Shown here: one piece after another, positions 1 to 9,002 of the stretch
Numbering within the stretch: position 1 is the stretch's first letter
How the letters are laid out: the number at the start of each line of letters is the position of its first letter
Source: Rubrobacter calidifluminis
GTDB lineage: Bacteria > Actinomycetota > Rubrobacteria > Rubrobacterales > Rubrobacteraceae
DNA: 64,000 nt
Assembly (NCBI RefSeq): GCF_028617075.1
Contig: NZ_JAQKGV010000016.1
Coordinates: 18,321 to 82,320 of the forward strand
Reading direction: 5' to 3'
Translations under genes and position numbers: made by a program
Notes under the pieces: generated by a model
What the model saw: only the letters and a program-made list of their open reading frames with translations
Database searches by the model: none
Told to the model about the DNA's origin: nothing

Positions 1-1
1 C

Positions 2-724
2 GTTACGCTCCACAAGGCGCTCTCGCAAGCCGTCATGGACGGGCTTATCCCGCGCAACGCCACGGAGGCCGTCAAGCCCCCGCAGGTGCGCCGGGAGGAG
101 ATACGGCCCCTAACTCCCGACCAGGTCAGGGCGCTGCTCGACGCCGCGAGCGGAGACCGCCTGGAGGCCCTCTACGTCCTCGCCGTTCACACGGGACTGA
201 GGCAAGGCGAGCTCCTCGCACTCCGGTGGGATGACGTGGATCTCGAAAGCGGCACGCTCCAGGTCCGCCGGACGCTTTCGATGACGAAGGATGGCCCGGC
301 CTTCACGGCTCCGAAGACCGCCGGATCCCGCCGGAGCGTGAAGCTCACTAACGCGGCTGCCGAGGCTCTACGGGGCCACCTCAAACGCCAGCTCGCCGAG
401 ATGGATAAAGCCGGCTCACTGTGGAGAGCCGGAGAGTACGACGGCCTCATCTTCGCCTCAGAGACCGGCATGCCCCTCGACAGGAGGGACCTCACCACAC
501 GCCGGTTCAAACCGCTCTTGAGGCGTGCCGGGCTTCCACAGATACGGTTCCACGACCTCCGCCACACCTGCGCCACGCTACTGCTGAGCAGAAACGTCAA
601 CCCCAAAATAGTCTCGGAGATGCTCGGACACGCCACCATTGCTATCACCCTCGATACATACTCCCACGTGCTGCCGAACATGCGAGACACGGCCGCGAAA
701 GCGCTGGAAGAGGCCCTCTCGTGA
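2..724 (+). CDS. Tyrosine recombinase / phage-type integrase, 5' end outside window
   Basis: The reading frame is open from the window edge, so the N-terminal part is missing. About 240 C-terminal residues are present. The catalytic domain of a tyrosine site-specific recombinase is clear: the first active-site Arg lies in HTGLRQGELLALRW, the HxxR pair in HDLRHTCATLLL, the second His in LGHATIAITLDTYSH, and the Tyr nucleophile in the same segment. The visible start of the frame (HKALSQAVMDGLIPRN) is the usual end of the core-binding domain. The gene ends about 100 bases from the 3' end of tRNA-Leu(CAA), the classical position of an integrase beside its attachment site. It probably excises or integrates a mobile element lying to the left of the window. 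Confidence 0.93.
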   Translation, partial: VTLHKALSQAVMDGLIPRNATEAVKPPQVRREEIRPLTPDQVRALLDAASGDRLEALYVLAVHTGLRQGELLALRWDDVDLESGTLQVRRTLSMTKDGPAFTAPKTAGSRRSVKLTNAAAEALRGHLKRQLAEMDKAGSLWRAGEYDGLIFASETGMPLDRRDLTTRRFKPLLRRAGLPQIRFHDLRHTCATLLLSRNVNPKIVSEMLGHATIAITLDTYSHVLPNMRDTAAKALEEALS

Positions 725-748
725 TTCTACTGCTGCCCTACTGCTGCC

Positions 749-778
749 AAAGCTGTCGGCGCACGCGCCGGCAGCTTT
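749..778. terminator. Stem-loop between integrase and tRNA-Leu
   Basis: AAAGCTG (749-755) pairs with CAGCTTT (772-778). The pairing continues with one G-U and CGGCG/CGCCG around a four-base loop, giving about 13 pairs. It lies just after the integrase stop and downstream of the tRNA read on the other strand, so it could terminate both. There is no strong U-run. Confidence 0.5.
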
Positions 779-824
779 CTCCCTCGCGCCGAATTTTCCC
801 CCTATTTGCAGGTATTTTCTCTTG

Positions 825-909
825 TGCCGGAGGTGGGACTCGAACCCACACGGCCTCTAGGGCCACCGGATTTTGAGTCCGGCGCGTCTACCGGTTCCGC
901 CACTCCGGC
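825..909 (-). tRNA. tRNA-Leu (anticodon CAA)
   Basis: On the minus strand the acceptor GCCGGAG (909-903) pairs with CTCCGGC, followed by discriminator A at 825. The anticodon stem CCGGA/TCCGG encloses the loop CTCAAAA, giving anticodon CAA (reads UUG). A long variable arm typical of class II tRNAs is present, and the T-arm contains GTTCGAGTC. CCA is not encoded. The 3' end faces the integrase gene, so this tRNA is the likely attachment site of the element to the left. Confidence 0.95.
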
Positions 910-923
910 TCTCGGGCGGAGCA

Positions 924-929
924 AGTATA
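924..929 (-). promoter_or_regulatory. -10 box of tRNA-Leu(CAA)
   Basis: TATACT on the minus strand, 14 bases upstream of the mature tRNA 5' end. No convincing -35 hexamer was found. Confidence 0.5.
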
Positions 930-964
930 GCATGTAGCCTTCTGGTCCTGGCCGCACGACCCAG

Positions 965-970
965 TATAAT
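965..970 (+). promoter_or_regulatory. -10 box of polA, leaderless
   Basis: A consensus TATAAT ends 11 bases before the polA ATG, so transcription should start within a few bases of the start codon. No Shine-Dalgarno sequence is present. Confidence 0.65.
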
Positions 971-981
971 CACGATACATT

Positions 982-3510
982 ATGCGCCTGTATTTGATCG
1001 ACGGATACTCGCTTCTCTACCGGGCTTTCTATGCTCTTCCGCAGAGCATATCCACCCGTGAGGGGCTCATGACCAACGCCCTCTACGGGTTCACGAGCGT
1101 CCTGCTCAAGATCCTCGGCGAGGAGGGCGAGAAGGGGGTCGCGGTCGTCTGGGACGGTGGGCTGCCCAGCTCCCGGACCGGGCTCTACGAGGGGTACAAG
1201 GCGCAGAGGAAACCCATGCCGGAGGAGCTCAAGGACCAGCTCGAGCACCTCGACGACATCCTCCGGGCGATGAACGTGCCGGTCGTCAGGGTCGAGGGGC
1301 ACGAGGCCGACGACGTCATAGCCACCCTCTCACGGCGGGTGCCGGAGGGGAGCGAGCTCATGATCGTCACCGGGGATCAGGACGCCATGCAGCTCGTAGA
1401 CGGCAACGTCAGGGTGATGCGCACCAGCTCCAGGAGCGGATTCTCCGAGACGAAGGTCTACGGGAGGGAGGAGGTCGTCGAGGAGTACGGGGTCACCCCG
1501 GAGCAGATCCCGGACTACAAGGCGCTCACCGGGGATCCTTCGGACAACATCCCCGGCGTGCGGGGGATCGGCCCCAAGAGCGCCTCGAAGCTCCTGCAGA
1601 GGTTCGGGAGCCTGGAAGGCATCTACGAGCACCTGGACGAGGTTTCTCCCGAGGGGACGCGCCGCAAGCTCGAGGAGGGAAGAGAGAGCGCTTTCATGTC
1701 GCTCGAGCTGGCGCGGATGCACTTCGACGTACCGGTGGATTTCGATCTCGAAGGGCTCAGGTTCGAAGGGGTCGCGCCGGAGTGCCGGGAGGTCTTCGAG
1801 CGCTACGAGTTCAACAGCTTCCTTGAGAGGCGGCTGCCGGAGCTGCCGGTGGCCGGTGGCGGCAGGGTCGAGGCGCCGCGCCGGAGACGCGTCCGGATCG
1901 CGGGAGAACCATCGGAGCCGAGCCTCGACCCGGTGGCCGTGGCGCCGGTCGGCGACGGGCGCTGGGCCGTCGCCACCGCCGGGGACGAGGCGTACGTCTC
2001 CGGGGAGCTCCCGGCCGGACAGCTCTGGGTACACGACGCCAAGGGCTGCGGCGTGAGGCGGGCCAGCTTCGACACCTACCTCGCCGCCTACCTCATACAG
2101 CCCGGCACCCGCAGCTACGAGCCCGAGACGCTGGCCCGGGAGCGGGGTCTCGAGGAGGTCGAAGTCGAGCACGAGGACCCCGAGGTGGCCGGCGCCGCGC
2201 GGCGGGCGGCGCTGGTCTACGCGCTCGTCCCCGGTCTGCGCGACGAGCTCGAGGAGATGGAGCTCTCCCGCCTCTATTACGAGGTCGAGCTCCCGCTCGC
2301 CGACGTGCTCGCGAAGATGGAACGGGTGGGGATGCCGGTGGACGTGGGGACGCTCGAGGAGGTCGGGCGGGAGATAGAGGGCAGGATCTCCGAGCTCGAG
2401 GCCAGGATCTTCGAGGAGGTGGGGCACCCGTTCAACATCAGCTCGCCCAAGCAGCTCGGGGAGGTTCTCTTCGAGGAGCTCTCCATACCCCCCGTCAGGA
2501 AGACCAAGACCGGATACTCCACCGACGCCAAGGTGCTCCAGCAGCTCGCGCTGCAGGGTTACACCGTGGCCGGGCGGGTCATCGAGTACCGCGAGCTCAC
2601 CAAGCTCCGCGGCACCTACGTGGAGGCCCTGAGCAGGCTCGTCGGCGAGGACGGGCGCATCCACACCACGCTGAACCAGACCACCACGGCCACCGGGCGC
2701 ATCTCGAGCGACTCGCCCAACCTGCAGAACATCCCCGTGCGCACCGAGCTCGGGGCGCGCATCAGGGACGCGTTCACCGCCTCCGAGGGCCGCGTTCTGC
2801 TCGTCTGCGACTACTCGCAGATAGAGCTCAGGATCCTTGCGCACATGACCCGGGAGCCCGCGCTCGTCGAGGCCTTCCGGAGCGGGGAGGACATCCACAC
2901 CCGCACCGCTTCAGAGGTCTTCGACGTCAGGCCCGAGAGCGTGACCCCCGAGCTCAGGCGGAGGGCCAAGATGGTCAACTTCGGCATCCTCTACGGCATC
3001 TCCGGATACGGGCTCGCCACGCGCCTCGGCAACGTCCATCCCTCCGAGGCCGAGCGTTACATAAAGCGCTACCTCGAGCGCTACCCCAGGGTCAGCGAGT
3101 TCATCCGCAAGACCAACGAGGAGGCGAGGGAGCTCGGGTACACCACCACCCTCTTCGGCAGGAGACGCTACGTCCCCGAGCTCAGGAGCAAGAACAAGAG
3201 CGTCCAGAGGCTCGGCGAAAGGCTCGCGTTCAACGCCCGGGTGCAGGGAACGGCCGCGGACATCATCAAGATCGCGATGGTGGACATAGACGGGCGGCTG
3301 CCGGAGGGGGTGGATATGATCATGCAGGTCCACGACGAGCTCGTCTTCGACGTCGAGAGGGATCTGGTCGGGGAGGTCGCCGCGCTCGCCGCCGCGCGCA
3401 TGGTCGCGGCCTGCGAGCTCGACCCCCCGCTCGAGGTCGAGATAAAATCCGGGGAGAGATGGGGCAGCGTCGCGCCCCTGTTCCTGCAAAAGAGTGATAG
3501 AATGAGCTAG
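982..3510 (+). CDS. polA: DNA polymerase I
   Basis: 842 residues, usual length. The N-terminal 5'-3' exonuclease (about 1-290) has DGYSLLYRAFYALP at the start and the helix-three-turn-helix GVRGIGPKSASKLL. The middle segment (about 300-410) is short and lacks the acidic DxE proofreading motif, so 3'-5' exonuclease activity is probably lost, as in Taq polymerase. The polymerase domain has DYSQIELRI near residue 611, the O-helix RRRAKMVNFGILYG and the C motif HDELVFD near 784. The enzyme fills gaps in excision repair and removes RNA primers, which fits a window rich in repair genes. It is divergent from tRNA-Leu, followed by rpsA, and has a leaderless-type promoter. Confidence 0.97.
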   Translation: MRLYLIDGYSLLYRAFYALPQSISTREGLMTNALYGFTSVLLKILGEEGEKGVAVVWDGGLPSSRTGLYEGYKAQRKPMPEELKDQLEHLDDILRAMNVPVVRVEGHEADDVIATLSRRVPEGSELMIVTGDQDAMQLVDGNVRVMRTSSRSGFSETKVYGREEVVEEYGVTPEQIPDYKALTGDPSDNIPGVRGIGPKSASKLLQRFGSLEGIYEHLDEVSPEGTRRKLEEGRESAFMSLELARMHFDVPVDFDLEGLRFEGVAPECREVFERYEFNSFLERRLPELPVAGGGRVEAPRRRRVRIAGEPSEPSLDPVAVAPVGDGRWAVATAGDEAYVSGELPAGQLWVHDAKGCGVRRASFDTYLAAYLIQPGTRSYEPETLARERGLEEVEVEHEDPEVAGAARRAALVYALVPGLRDELEEMELSRLYYEVELPLADVLAKMERVGMPVDVGTLEEVGREIEGRISELEARIFEEVGHPFNISSPKQLGEVLFEELSIPPVRKTKTGYSTDAKVLQQLALQGYTVAGRVIEYRELTKLRGTYVEALSRLVGEDGRIHTTLNQTTTATGRISSDSPNLQNIPVRTELGARIRDAFTASEGRVLLVCDYSQIELRILAHMTREPALVEAFRSGEDIHTRTASEVFDVRPESVTPELRRRAKMVNFGILYGISGYGLATRLGNVHPSEAERYIKRYLERYPRVSEFIRKTNEEARELGYTTTLFGRRRYVPELRSKNKSVQRLGERLAFNARVQGTAADIIKIAMVDIDGRLPEGVDMIMQVHDELVFDVERDLVGEVAALAAARMVAACELDPPLEVEIKSGERWGSVAPLFLQKSDRMS

Positions 3511-3528
3511 GATATCGCTCCAGGAGCG
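3498..3528 (+). promoter_or_regulatory. Extended -10 and 5' leader hairpin of rpsA
   Basis: TAGAAT (3498-3503) is preceded by TG at 3495-3496, an extended -10 inside the end of polA. It would give a leader of about 75 bases for rpsA. The leader holds a small hairpin, CGCTC/GAGCG at 3516-3528. S1 genes are often self-regulated through their leader, but that role here is inference. Confidence 0.45.
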
Positions 3529-3586
3529 TGATCCTTGAGATAGTCGTCTGTTCGTAAGCCATGTGGAAGAGGAAAGTTACTGTTAG

Positions 3587-4822
3587 ATGACGGAAGCCAC
3601 TGAAAAAACGTCCCGAGAGCTGACGATGCGGGACTTCTTCCGCGAGGAGAACGGGGAGATAGTCCCGGTAGACGAGAGCATCCTCATAGACTTCAGCGAC
3701 GGGGACATAGTCGAGGGCGAGGTCGTCCGGATAGACAAGGACGAGGTCCTCGTGGACATCGGGTACAAGTCTGAGGGCTTGATCCCGGCCAACGAGCTCT
3801 CGATCCGCAAGGGCGTCGACCCGCACGAGATCGTCGAGCTCGGCCAGCGCATCGAGGCGCTGGTGCTCCAGAAGGAGGACGCCGACGGGCGTCTGATCCT
3901 TTCCGCCAAGCGGGCGGCCTTCGAGAAGGCCTGGAACCGGATCGAAGAGGCCTACGCCGCGCAGGAGAACGTCGAAGGGCCGGTCATAGAGGTCGTCAAG
4001 GGCGGTCTGATCCTGGACATCGGGCTGCGCGGCTTTTTGCCGGCGAGCCTGGTGGACATCCGGAGGGTCAGGAACCTCGACGCCTTCCTGGGTCAGAGGC
4101 TCGAGTGTAAGGTCATAGAGCTCAACCGCAGCCGCAACAACGTGGTGCTCTCCCGCCGCGCGGTCCTCGAAGAGGAGCGCAAGGAGGAGCGCGAGAGGAT
4201 CCTTACCTCCCTCAAGGAGGGCGATATCGTCGAGGGTACGGTCTCGAACCTCGTCGACTTCGGCGCGTTCGTGGACCTCGACGGGATAGACGGTCTGATC
4301 CACATCTCCGAGCTCTCCTGGAACCACGTCGACCATCCGAGCGAGGTCGTCCAGGTCGGCGAGAAGGTCAGGGTCAAGGTGCTTGAGGTGGATCAGGAAC
4401 GCGAGAGGATCTCGCTCGGCCTCAAGCAGACCCGCAAGGATCCCTGGCAGGAGGTCGTCGAGCAGGTCAAGGTCGGTCAGACGATCCATGGCCGGGTGAC
4501 CAAGCTCGTCTCCTTCGGGGCGTTCGTCGAGGTCGCCGAGGGGGTGGAGGGTCTCATCCACATCTCCGAGCTCGCCGACCACCACGTGGAGACGCCGGGC
4601 GAGATCGTGCGCAGCGGCGACGAGGTGGACGCGCGGGTGATCGACGTCGACCCGAAGCGCCGGCGGCTCTCGCTCTCGCTGCGTCCCGAGCGCTCCGAGA
4701 AGGAGGAGCGGCGCCGCGAGGAACGCGAGGACCGTCCGCGCCGCGACCGGCCCAGGGATACCGGCGTGCGTACGGCCGGGGCCTTCGACCAGCTCTCCAA
4801 CCTGGATCTGGAGAGGGAGTAA
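3587..4822 (+). CDS. rpsA: 30S ribosomal protein bS1
   Basis: 411 residues with four S1 RNA-binding repeats: about 27-98 (GDIVEGEVVRIDKDEVLVDI), 110-180 (VIEVVKGGLILDIGLRGFLP), 204-275 (GTVSNLVDFGAFVDL) and 290-360 (GRVTKLVSFGAFVEV). The four-repeat form is usual in Gram-positive lineages, against six in E. coli. The tail after residue 365 is highly charged (Arg/Glu-rich). The protein helps the 30S subunit bind mRNA. A purine-rich GGAAGAGGAAAG stretch lies about 11 bases before the ATG. The polA-rpsA-coaE order is the standard actinobacterial one. Confidence 0.96.
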   Translation: MTEATEKTSRELTMRDFFREENGEIVPVDESILIDFSDGDIVEGEVVRIDKDEVLVDIGYKSEGLIPANELSIRKGVDPHEIVELGQRIEALVLQKEDADGRLILSAKRAAFEKAWNRIEEAYAAQENVEGPVIEVVKGGLILDIGLRGFLPASLVDIRRVRNLDAFLGQRLECKVIELNRSRNNVVLSRRAVLEEERKEERERILTSLKEGDIVEGTVSNLVDFGAFVDLDGIDGLIHISELSWNHVDHPSEVVQVGEKVRVKVLEVDQERERISLGLKQTRKDPWQEVVEQVKVGQTIHGRVTKLVSFGAFVEVAEGVEGLIHISELADHHVETPGEIVRSGDEVDARVIDVDPKRRRLSLSLRPERSEKEERRREEREDRPRRDRPRDTGVRTAGAFDQLSNLDLERE

Positions 4823-4839
4823 GCGCCGGGAGGCCGGGT

Positions 4840-5454
4840 GTGTCGGAAGAGGGAGGGCCGGTGACGCTCGCCGTCACCGGCCCTCTGGCCTGCGGGAAGA
4901 GCACCTTCGTGGCGATGCTCGGTGAGCTGGGGGCAGAGACCATCTCGGCCGACGGGGTGGTGCACGATCTCATGGCCACGGATGCGGAGCTGATCGAGAA
5001 GATCGTACGCCGCTTCGGGGAACACGTGCGGGGGGAGCGGGGGATAGACCGCCGGGTGCTCGGACGGGAGGTCTTCGGCGACCGGCGGGCCCTCGAGGAT
5101 CTGGAAGAGATGGTCCACCCGCTCGTCTGGCGTGAGGTCGGGCGCAGGATCTCCATCAGCCGCGCCCCGCTCTTCGTGGCCGAGGTGCCGCTGCTCTTCG
5201 AGGGTAAACACGCCTCCGACTTCGATTTCACCCTGACGGTGCTCGCTCCCCGGGAGCGCCGGCTGGGGTGGGCGCGGGAGAGGGGGATGCCCGGGGGGCA
5301 GTTCGAGTCCATAGAGGCCAGGCAGCTCAGCGCTGAAGAGAAGGCACGCCGGGCCGACATCGTCGTGCACAACGACGGCGGGTTGGAGCACCTCCGGAGG
5401 CAGGCCGTGGAGGTGTGGGAACGACTCGTGTCCGGAGGAGGGCGGGGACGGTAG
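4840..5454 (+). CDS. coaE: Dephospho-CoA kinase
   Basis: 204 residues, normal length. It phosphorylates dephospho-CoA at the ribose 3'-OH, the last step of CoA synthesis. The P-loop is GPLACGKST near residues 11-19, and the following ISADGVVHDL is the family ISAD/D-x-x-x-H segment. The Arg-rich lid RRFGEHVRGERGIDRRVLG and the conserved EVPLLFE are also present. The GTG start is preceded by GGGAGG with suitable spacing, 17 bases after rpsA. Confidence 0.94.
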   Translation: MSEEGGPVTLAVTGPLACGKSTFVAMLGELGAETISADGVVHDLMATDAELIEKIVRRFGEHVRGERGIDRRVLGREVFGDRRALEDLEEMVHPLVWREVGRRISISRAPLFVAEVPLLFEGKHASDFDFTLTVLAPRERRLGWARERGMPGGQFESIEARQLSAEEKARRADIVVHNDGGLEHLRRQAVEVWERLVSGGGRGR

Positions 5455-6050
5455 TCTACACGAGCAAGAGGGGCGGCCGCAGGCCGGCCCGGCGCAGGGC
5501 TCGCCGCAAGATGAGTGGCCTGTTTTTCGCCGTACTGCTCGTGCTCATCATCCTCGCCTCGTGGTCACGGCTCTACGGGGCCTTCGAGCGCGCTACGCAT
5601 CCCCTGGAGTACGCGCCGCAGATACGCGCCGCGAGCCAGAAGTTCGGCGTCGACCCCACGCTCGTGGCCGGTGTGATCTACACTGAGAGTCGTTTCGGGC
5701 ACGATTCGGAGTCCTCGAAGGGGGCCTACGGCCTGATGCAGCTCATGCCCTCCACGGCGCGCTTCGTCGCCGGACACAGCGGCATACGGGGAGACTACCG
5801 GGATCCCGGGGTCAACATCGAGATGGGCACCTGGTATCTGAGCTACCTGGAACGACGCTATCCGCAGGACGAGCGTCTGGCGCTCGCCGCCTACAACTCC
5901 GGGGAGGGGAAGGTCGCGCAGTGGGGGCTGCGTCCGGGTTTCAGACTCCGGCAGATCCCGTATGCCGAGACCCGCGACTACGTGAGGAACGTGCTCGCCG
6001 CGCAGAAGACCTACCGCAGGCTCTACGGTCCCGAGCTGCGCGGCGGCTAG
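5415..6050 (+). CDS. Membrane-anchored lytic transglycosylase (SLT domain)
   Basis: 211 residues from GTG 5415, overlapping coaE by 40 bases. An ATG at 5511 just before the membrane segment is an alternative start. A very basic N-terminus precedes one hydrophobic helix (SGLFFAVLLVLIILASW), followed by an extracellular SLT domain. The catalytic Glu is in YTESRFGHDSESSKGAYGLM, with LMQLMPSTA and ALAAYNSGEG as the other family motifs. It should cleave peptidoglycan glycan strands to 1,6-anhydro products during wall remodelling. A coaE-SLT-uvrB order is seen in several Gram-positive genomes. Confidence 0.92.
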   Translation: MGTTRVRRRAGTVVYTSKRGGRRPARRRARRKMSGLFFAVLLVLIILASWSRLYGAFERATHPLEYAPQIRAASQKFGVDPTLVAGVIYTESRFGHDSESSKGAYGLMQLMPSTARFVAGHSGIRGDYRDPGVNIEMGTWYLSYLERRYPQDERLALAAYNSGEGKVAQWGLRPGFRLRQIPYAETRDYVRNVLAAQKTYRRLYGPELRGG

Positions 6051-6794
6051 GGCTTATCCTCGCTGGCCTCCGCTCGCGAGATGTAGGAGATCATCTCACG
6101 CATCCGCGCGGTGTCGTGGCCGTGTATCTCTTCCTCCTCGCCCCACATCCTGCCGAGCGAGCGGGAGATCCCCTCGTCGCCGCCGGTGAACTCCTCGACC
6201 AGCTTCTTCCAGCGCCGGGCGAGCTCCCTCACCCGCTCGCTCCGGGGGGCGGTCCCCGCCTCCATCTCGGCCCGGACCTCCGCGATGAGGCGCGGCCATT
6301 CCTCCTCGACCCGGCGGATCCTCTCCCGGCCGAGCTCCCGGGCCCTCTTCTCGAGGTACTCCCGCTGCTCGGGGGTGTAGTATCTCTCGAGCCTCTCCGA
6401 CATCTCGATCACCTCCATCGCTGTTTGCACGAGTTCTGCTGGGGAAGACCCTCCGGACGAGCGCAGCCTCTCTGCCACCAGCTCCAGCCGCTCGAGCAGA
6501 GCCCCCTTGATGCGCAGCTCCTCCCTCACCCGTTCCGCGTGCAGCTCGACGACCCGCGACGGCGTGAACTCCGGATCGTCCAGGCAGCGGGCGACCTCGC
6601 GCAGGGGCAGCCCCAGCGAGCGGAGCGAGAGGATCCGCTGCAGTCTGAGAACGTCCTCCGGGCCCGTAGAGCCGGTAGCCGGACTCTGTCCTGCGGGCGG
6701 GGCGGAGCAGCCTGATCTCGTCGTAGTGGCGCAGCGTGCGCACCGAGAGGCCGGTGTTCCGGGCAAGCTCTCCTATCCTCCAGGTCTTCTCCAT
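6047..6794 (-). pseudogene. MerR-family regulator with TipAS-like effector domain, single-base frameshift
   Basis: The N-terminal MerR winged helix (EKTWRIGELARNTGLSVRTL ... SGYRLYGP) is read in one frame from ATG 6794. The rest (EDVLRLQRILSLRSLGLPL, then a helical TipAS-like antibiotic-binding domain with RYYTPEQREYLEKRA and RMWGEEEEIHGHDTARMR) is in another frame. Removing one G in the GGGCCCGGAGGAC stretch near 6655-6665 restores a continuous 248-residue protein. Either the gene is broken or the base is a sequencing error. TipA-type regulators activate multidrug-response genes on binding peptide antibiotics. The intact promoter and operator suggest recent loss or an error. It is divergent from uvrB. 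Confidence 0.82.
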
Positions 6795-6802
6795 GCCCCA
6801 GG

Positions 6803-6833
6803 AGGATAAAGCCTCACGCGGTGTGAGGGTCAA
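6803..6833 (-). promoter_or_regulatory. MerR-type promoter/operator of the TipAS-like regulator
   Basis: On the minus strand, -35 TTGACC (6833-6828) and -10 TATCCT (6808-6803) are separated by 19 bases, the overlong spacing that MerR proteins correct by DNA distortion. An inverted repeat CCTCAC-N5-GTGAGG (6812-6828) fills the spacer. The -10 ends 8 bases before the ATG at 6794, so the mRNA would be leaderless and the gene self-activating. Confidence 0.72.
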
Positions 6834-6878
6834 GGGACGTGGGAGAGTTTTCGCCGCTGTCACGATCCGAGCCGGACG

Positions 6879-6884
6879 TATAAT
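6879..6884 (+). promoter_or_regulatory. -10 box of uvrB
   Basis: TATAAT 43 bases upstream of the uvrB ATG. A small palindrome GACGCAGCGTC (6890-6900) lies at the expected transcription start. I see no actinobacterial LexA box nearby. Confidence 0.55.
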
Positions 6885-6927
6885 CTCTTGACGCAGCGTC
6901 CTACGAGACGGGTTCGGGTGTGATCGC

Positions 6928-8931
6928 ATGGAGAACCAGCTAGAGAACAGCTTCCGGGTGAACAGCGCCTACCGGCCGACCGGAGACCAGCCGCAGGCCA
7001 TAGAGAAGCTCGCCTCCGGGCTCGAATCCGGGCTGCGGGCGCAGACGTTGCTCGGGGTGACCGGCTCGGGCAAGACGCACACGATGGCCCGCATCATCGA
7101 GAAGGTCGGGCGGCCCTCGCTCGTCATCGCGCACAACAAGACGCTCGCGGCCCAGCTCGCGAGCGAGTTCTCCGAGTTCTTCCCCAACAACGCCGTCGAG
7201 TACTTCGTCAGCTACTACGACTACTACCAGCCCGAGGCCTACGTCCCGCAGACGGACACCTTCATCGAGAAGGACGCCCAGATCAACGAGGACATAGATC
7301 GCCTGCGGCACTCGGCCACCAGCGCGCTCTTCACCCGTCGCGACGTGATCGTGGTTGCGAGCGTCTCGGCGATCTACGGCCTGGGGAGCCCGGAGGAGTA
7401 CCGGCAGAAGATGGTCCTGCTGGAGAGGGGCGGCTTCTACGACCTGGACGACGTGCTGCGGGATCTCGTGCGCATCCAGTACGCCCGCAACGACTACCAG
7501 CTCTCCCGCGGCAACTTCCGGGTCCGGGGGGACGTGCTGGAGATACACCCGGCCTACCAGGACACCGTCTACCGCATCTCCTTCTTCGGCGACGAGGTGG
7601 AGAGCATCGCCGAGGTCGATCCGCTGACCGGGGAGGTGCTGCGCGAGCCGGAGACGCTCACGATCTACCCGGCGACACACTTCGTCACCGGCGAGGAGAA
7701 GCTCGATCGCGCGATAAAGAGCATCGAGGAGGAGCTCGAGGAGCGCTACGCCGAGCTCGAGCGTGAGGGGAAGATGCTCGAGGCCTACCGGCTCCGGCAG
7801 CGGACCCAGTACGACCTGGAGATGCTGCGCGAGCTCGGCTACTGCTCCGGGATAGAGAACTACTCCCGGCACCTCGACGGGCGCCCCGCGGGCTCGACGC
7901 CGTACACCCTGCTCGACTACTTCCCCGACGACTACGTCACCTTCGTCGACGAGTCGCACATCACGCTGCCCCAGATCCGGGGGATGTACAACGGCGACCG
8001 CAGCCGCAAGGAGACGCTGGTGGAGCACGGCTTCCGGCTCCCCTCGGCGCTGGACAACCGGCCCCTGAGGTGGGAGGAGTTCCTCCTGAAGACCAACCAG
8101 CTCGTCTTCGTCTCGGCCACCCCGGGCCCCTACGAGCTCGAGAACAGCGACCAGATAGTCGAGCAGATCATCCGCCCGACCGGGCTCGTCGACCCCGAGG
8201 TCGAGGTCCGCCCGACGCGGGGTCAGATCGACGACCTGATGAACGAGATCCACAAGAGGGTCGAGCGGGACGAGCGGGTCCTGGTCACCGCGCTCACGAT
8301 CAAGATGGCCGAGGACCTCACCGACTACCTCCTCGAGCACGGGGTGAGGGCCCGCTACATGCACGCGAACATCGAGACGCTGGAGCGCATCCAGATCATC
8401 CGTGGCCTGCGCAGCGGCGAGTTCGACGTGCTCGTCGGGATAAACCTGCTGCGCGAGGGGCTCGACCTGCCGGAGGTCTCGCTCGTGGCCATACTGGATG
8501 CGGACAAAGAGGGCTTCCTGCGCGGCGAGCGGGCACTCATCCAGACCATAGGCCGGGCGGCGCGCAACGTGAACGGGCGGGTCATCATGTACGCGGACAG
8601 AGAGACCGAGGCGATGCGCGCGGCGATCGGCGAGACCAACCGCCGCCGGGAGATACAGACCGCCTACAACGAACGCCACGGGATCACGCCCCAGACGATC
8701 AAGAAGGGCGTCTCGGACATCCTGATCGCCGCCGAAGCGAAGGGGCTCTACAAGACGCAGCGTAAGGAGCGCCGCGCTGCCCCGCGCGACCCGGACGAAC
8801 TTCGCGACCTCATCGCGCGTCTGCAGGCCGAGATGATGGAGGCGGCCGAGGAGCTGAGGTTCGAGCAGGCGGCGGAGCTGCGCGACGAGATCCGGGAGCT
8901 CGAACGCCAGCTGCAGGAAGCCGCTTCCTAG
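6928..8931 (+). CDS. uvrB: Excinuclease ABC subunit B
   Basis: 667 residues, normal length. This is the damage-verification helicase of nucleotide excision repair, loaded by UvrA and cut-complexed with UvrC. Walker [10 protein letters not shown] is near residue 45, and the beta-hairpin region contains [20 protein letters not shown]. The DEAD-like box is DESH ([13 protein letters not shown]), and the late helicase motif is QTIGRAARN. The C-terminal UVR motif (about 625-660, [18 protein letters not shown]) binds UvrC. uvrA (16.7 kb) and uvrC (24.8 kb) lie in the same window, separated by accessory genes. No clear Shine-Dalgarno precedes the ATG. Confidence 0.98.
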   Translation: MENQLENSFRVNSAYRPTGDQPQAIEKLASGLESGLRAQTLLGVTGSGKTHTMARIIEKVGRPSLVIAHNKTLAAQLASEFSEFFPNNAVEYFVSYYDYYQPEAYVPQTDTFIEKDAQINEDIDRLRHSATSALFTRRDVIVVASVSAIYGLGSPEEYRQKMVLLERGGFYDLDDVLRDLVRIQYARNDYQLSRGNFRVRGDVLEIHPAYQDTVYRISFFGDEVESIAEVDPLTGEVLREPETLTIYPATHFVTGEEKLDRAIKSIEEELEERYAELEREGKMLEAYRLRQRTQYDLEMLRELGYCSGIENYSRHLDGRPAGSTPYTLLDYFPDDYVTFVDESHITLPQIRGMYNGDRSRKETLVEHGFRLPSALDNRPLRWEEFLLKTNQLVFVSATPGPYELENSDQIVEQIIRPTGLVDPEVEVRPTRGQIDDLMNEIHKRVERDERVLVTALTIKMAEDLTDYLLEHGVRARYMHANIETLERIQIIRGLRSGEFDVLVGINLLREGLDLPEVSLVAILDADKEGFLRGERALIQTIGRAARNVNGRVIMYADRETEAMRAAIGETNRRREIQTAYNERHGITPQTIKKGVSDILIAAEAKGLYKTQRKERRAAPRDPDELRDLIARLQAEMMEAAEELRFEQAAELRDEIRELERQLQEAAS

Positions 8932-9002
8932 GAGCGGGCCTTCTTCTCCGAGTGGTGCTACCATCAGCGTGAAGGGATGTCTTTCGCGCCAGGAGGTGTG
9001 GA

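Noticed and set aside
6870..6930. LexA/SOS box before uvrB
   Set aside because: No GAAC-N4-GTTC-like sequence is present. The GACGCAGCGTC palindrome is short and could be chance.
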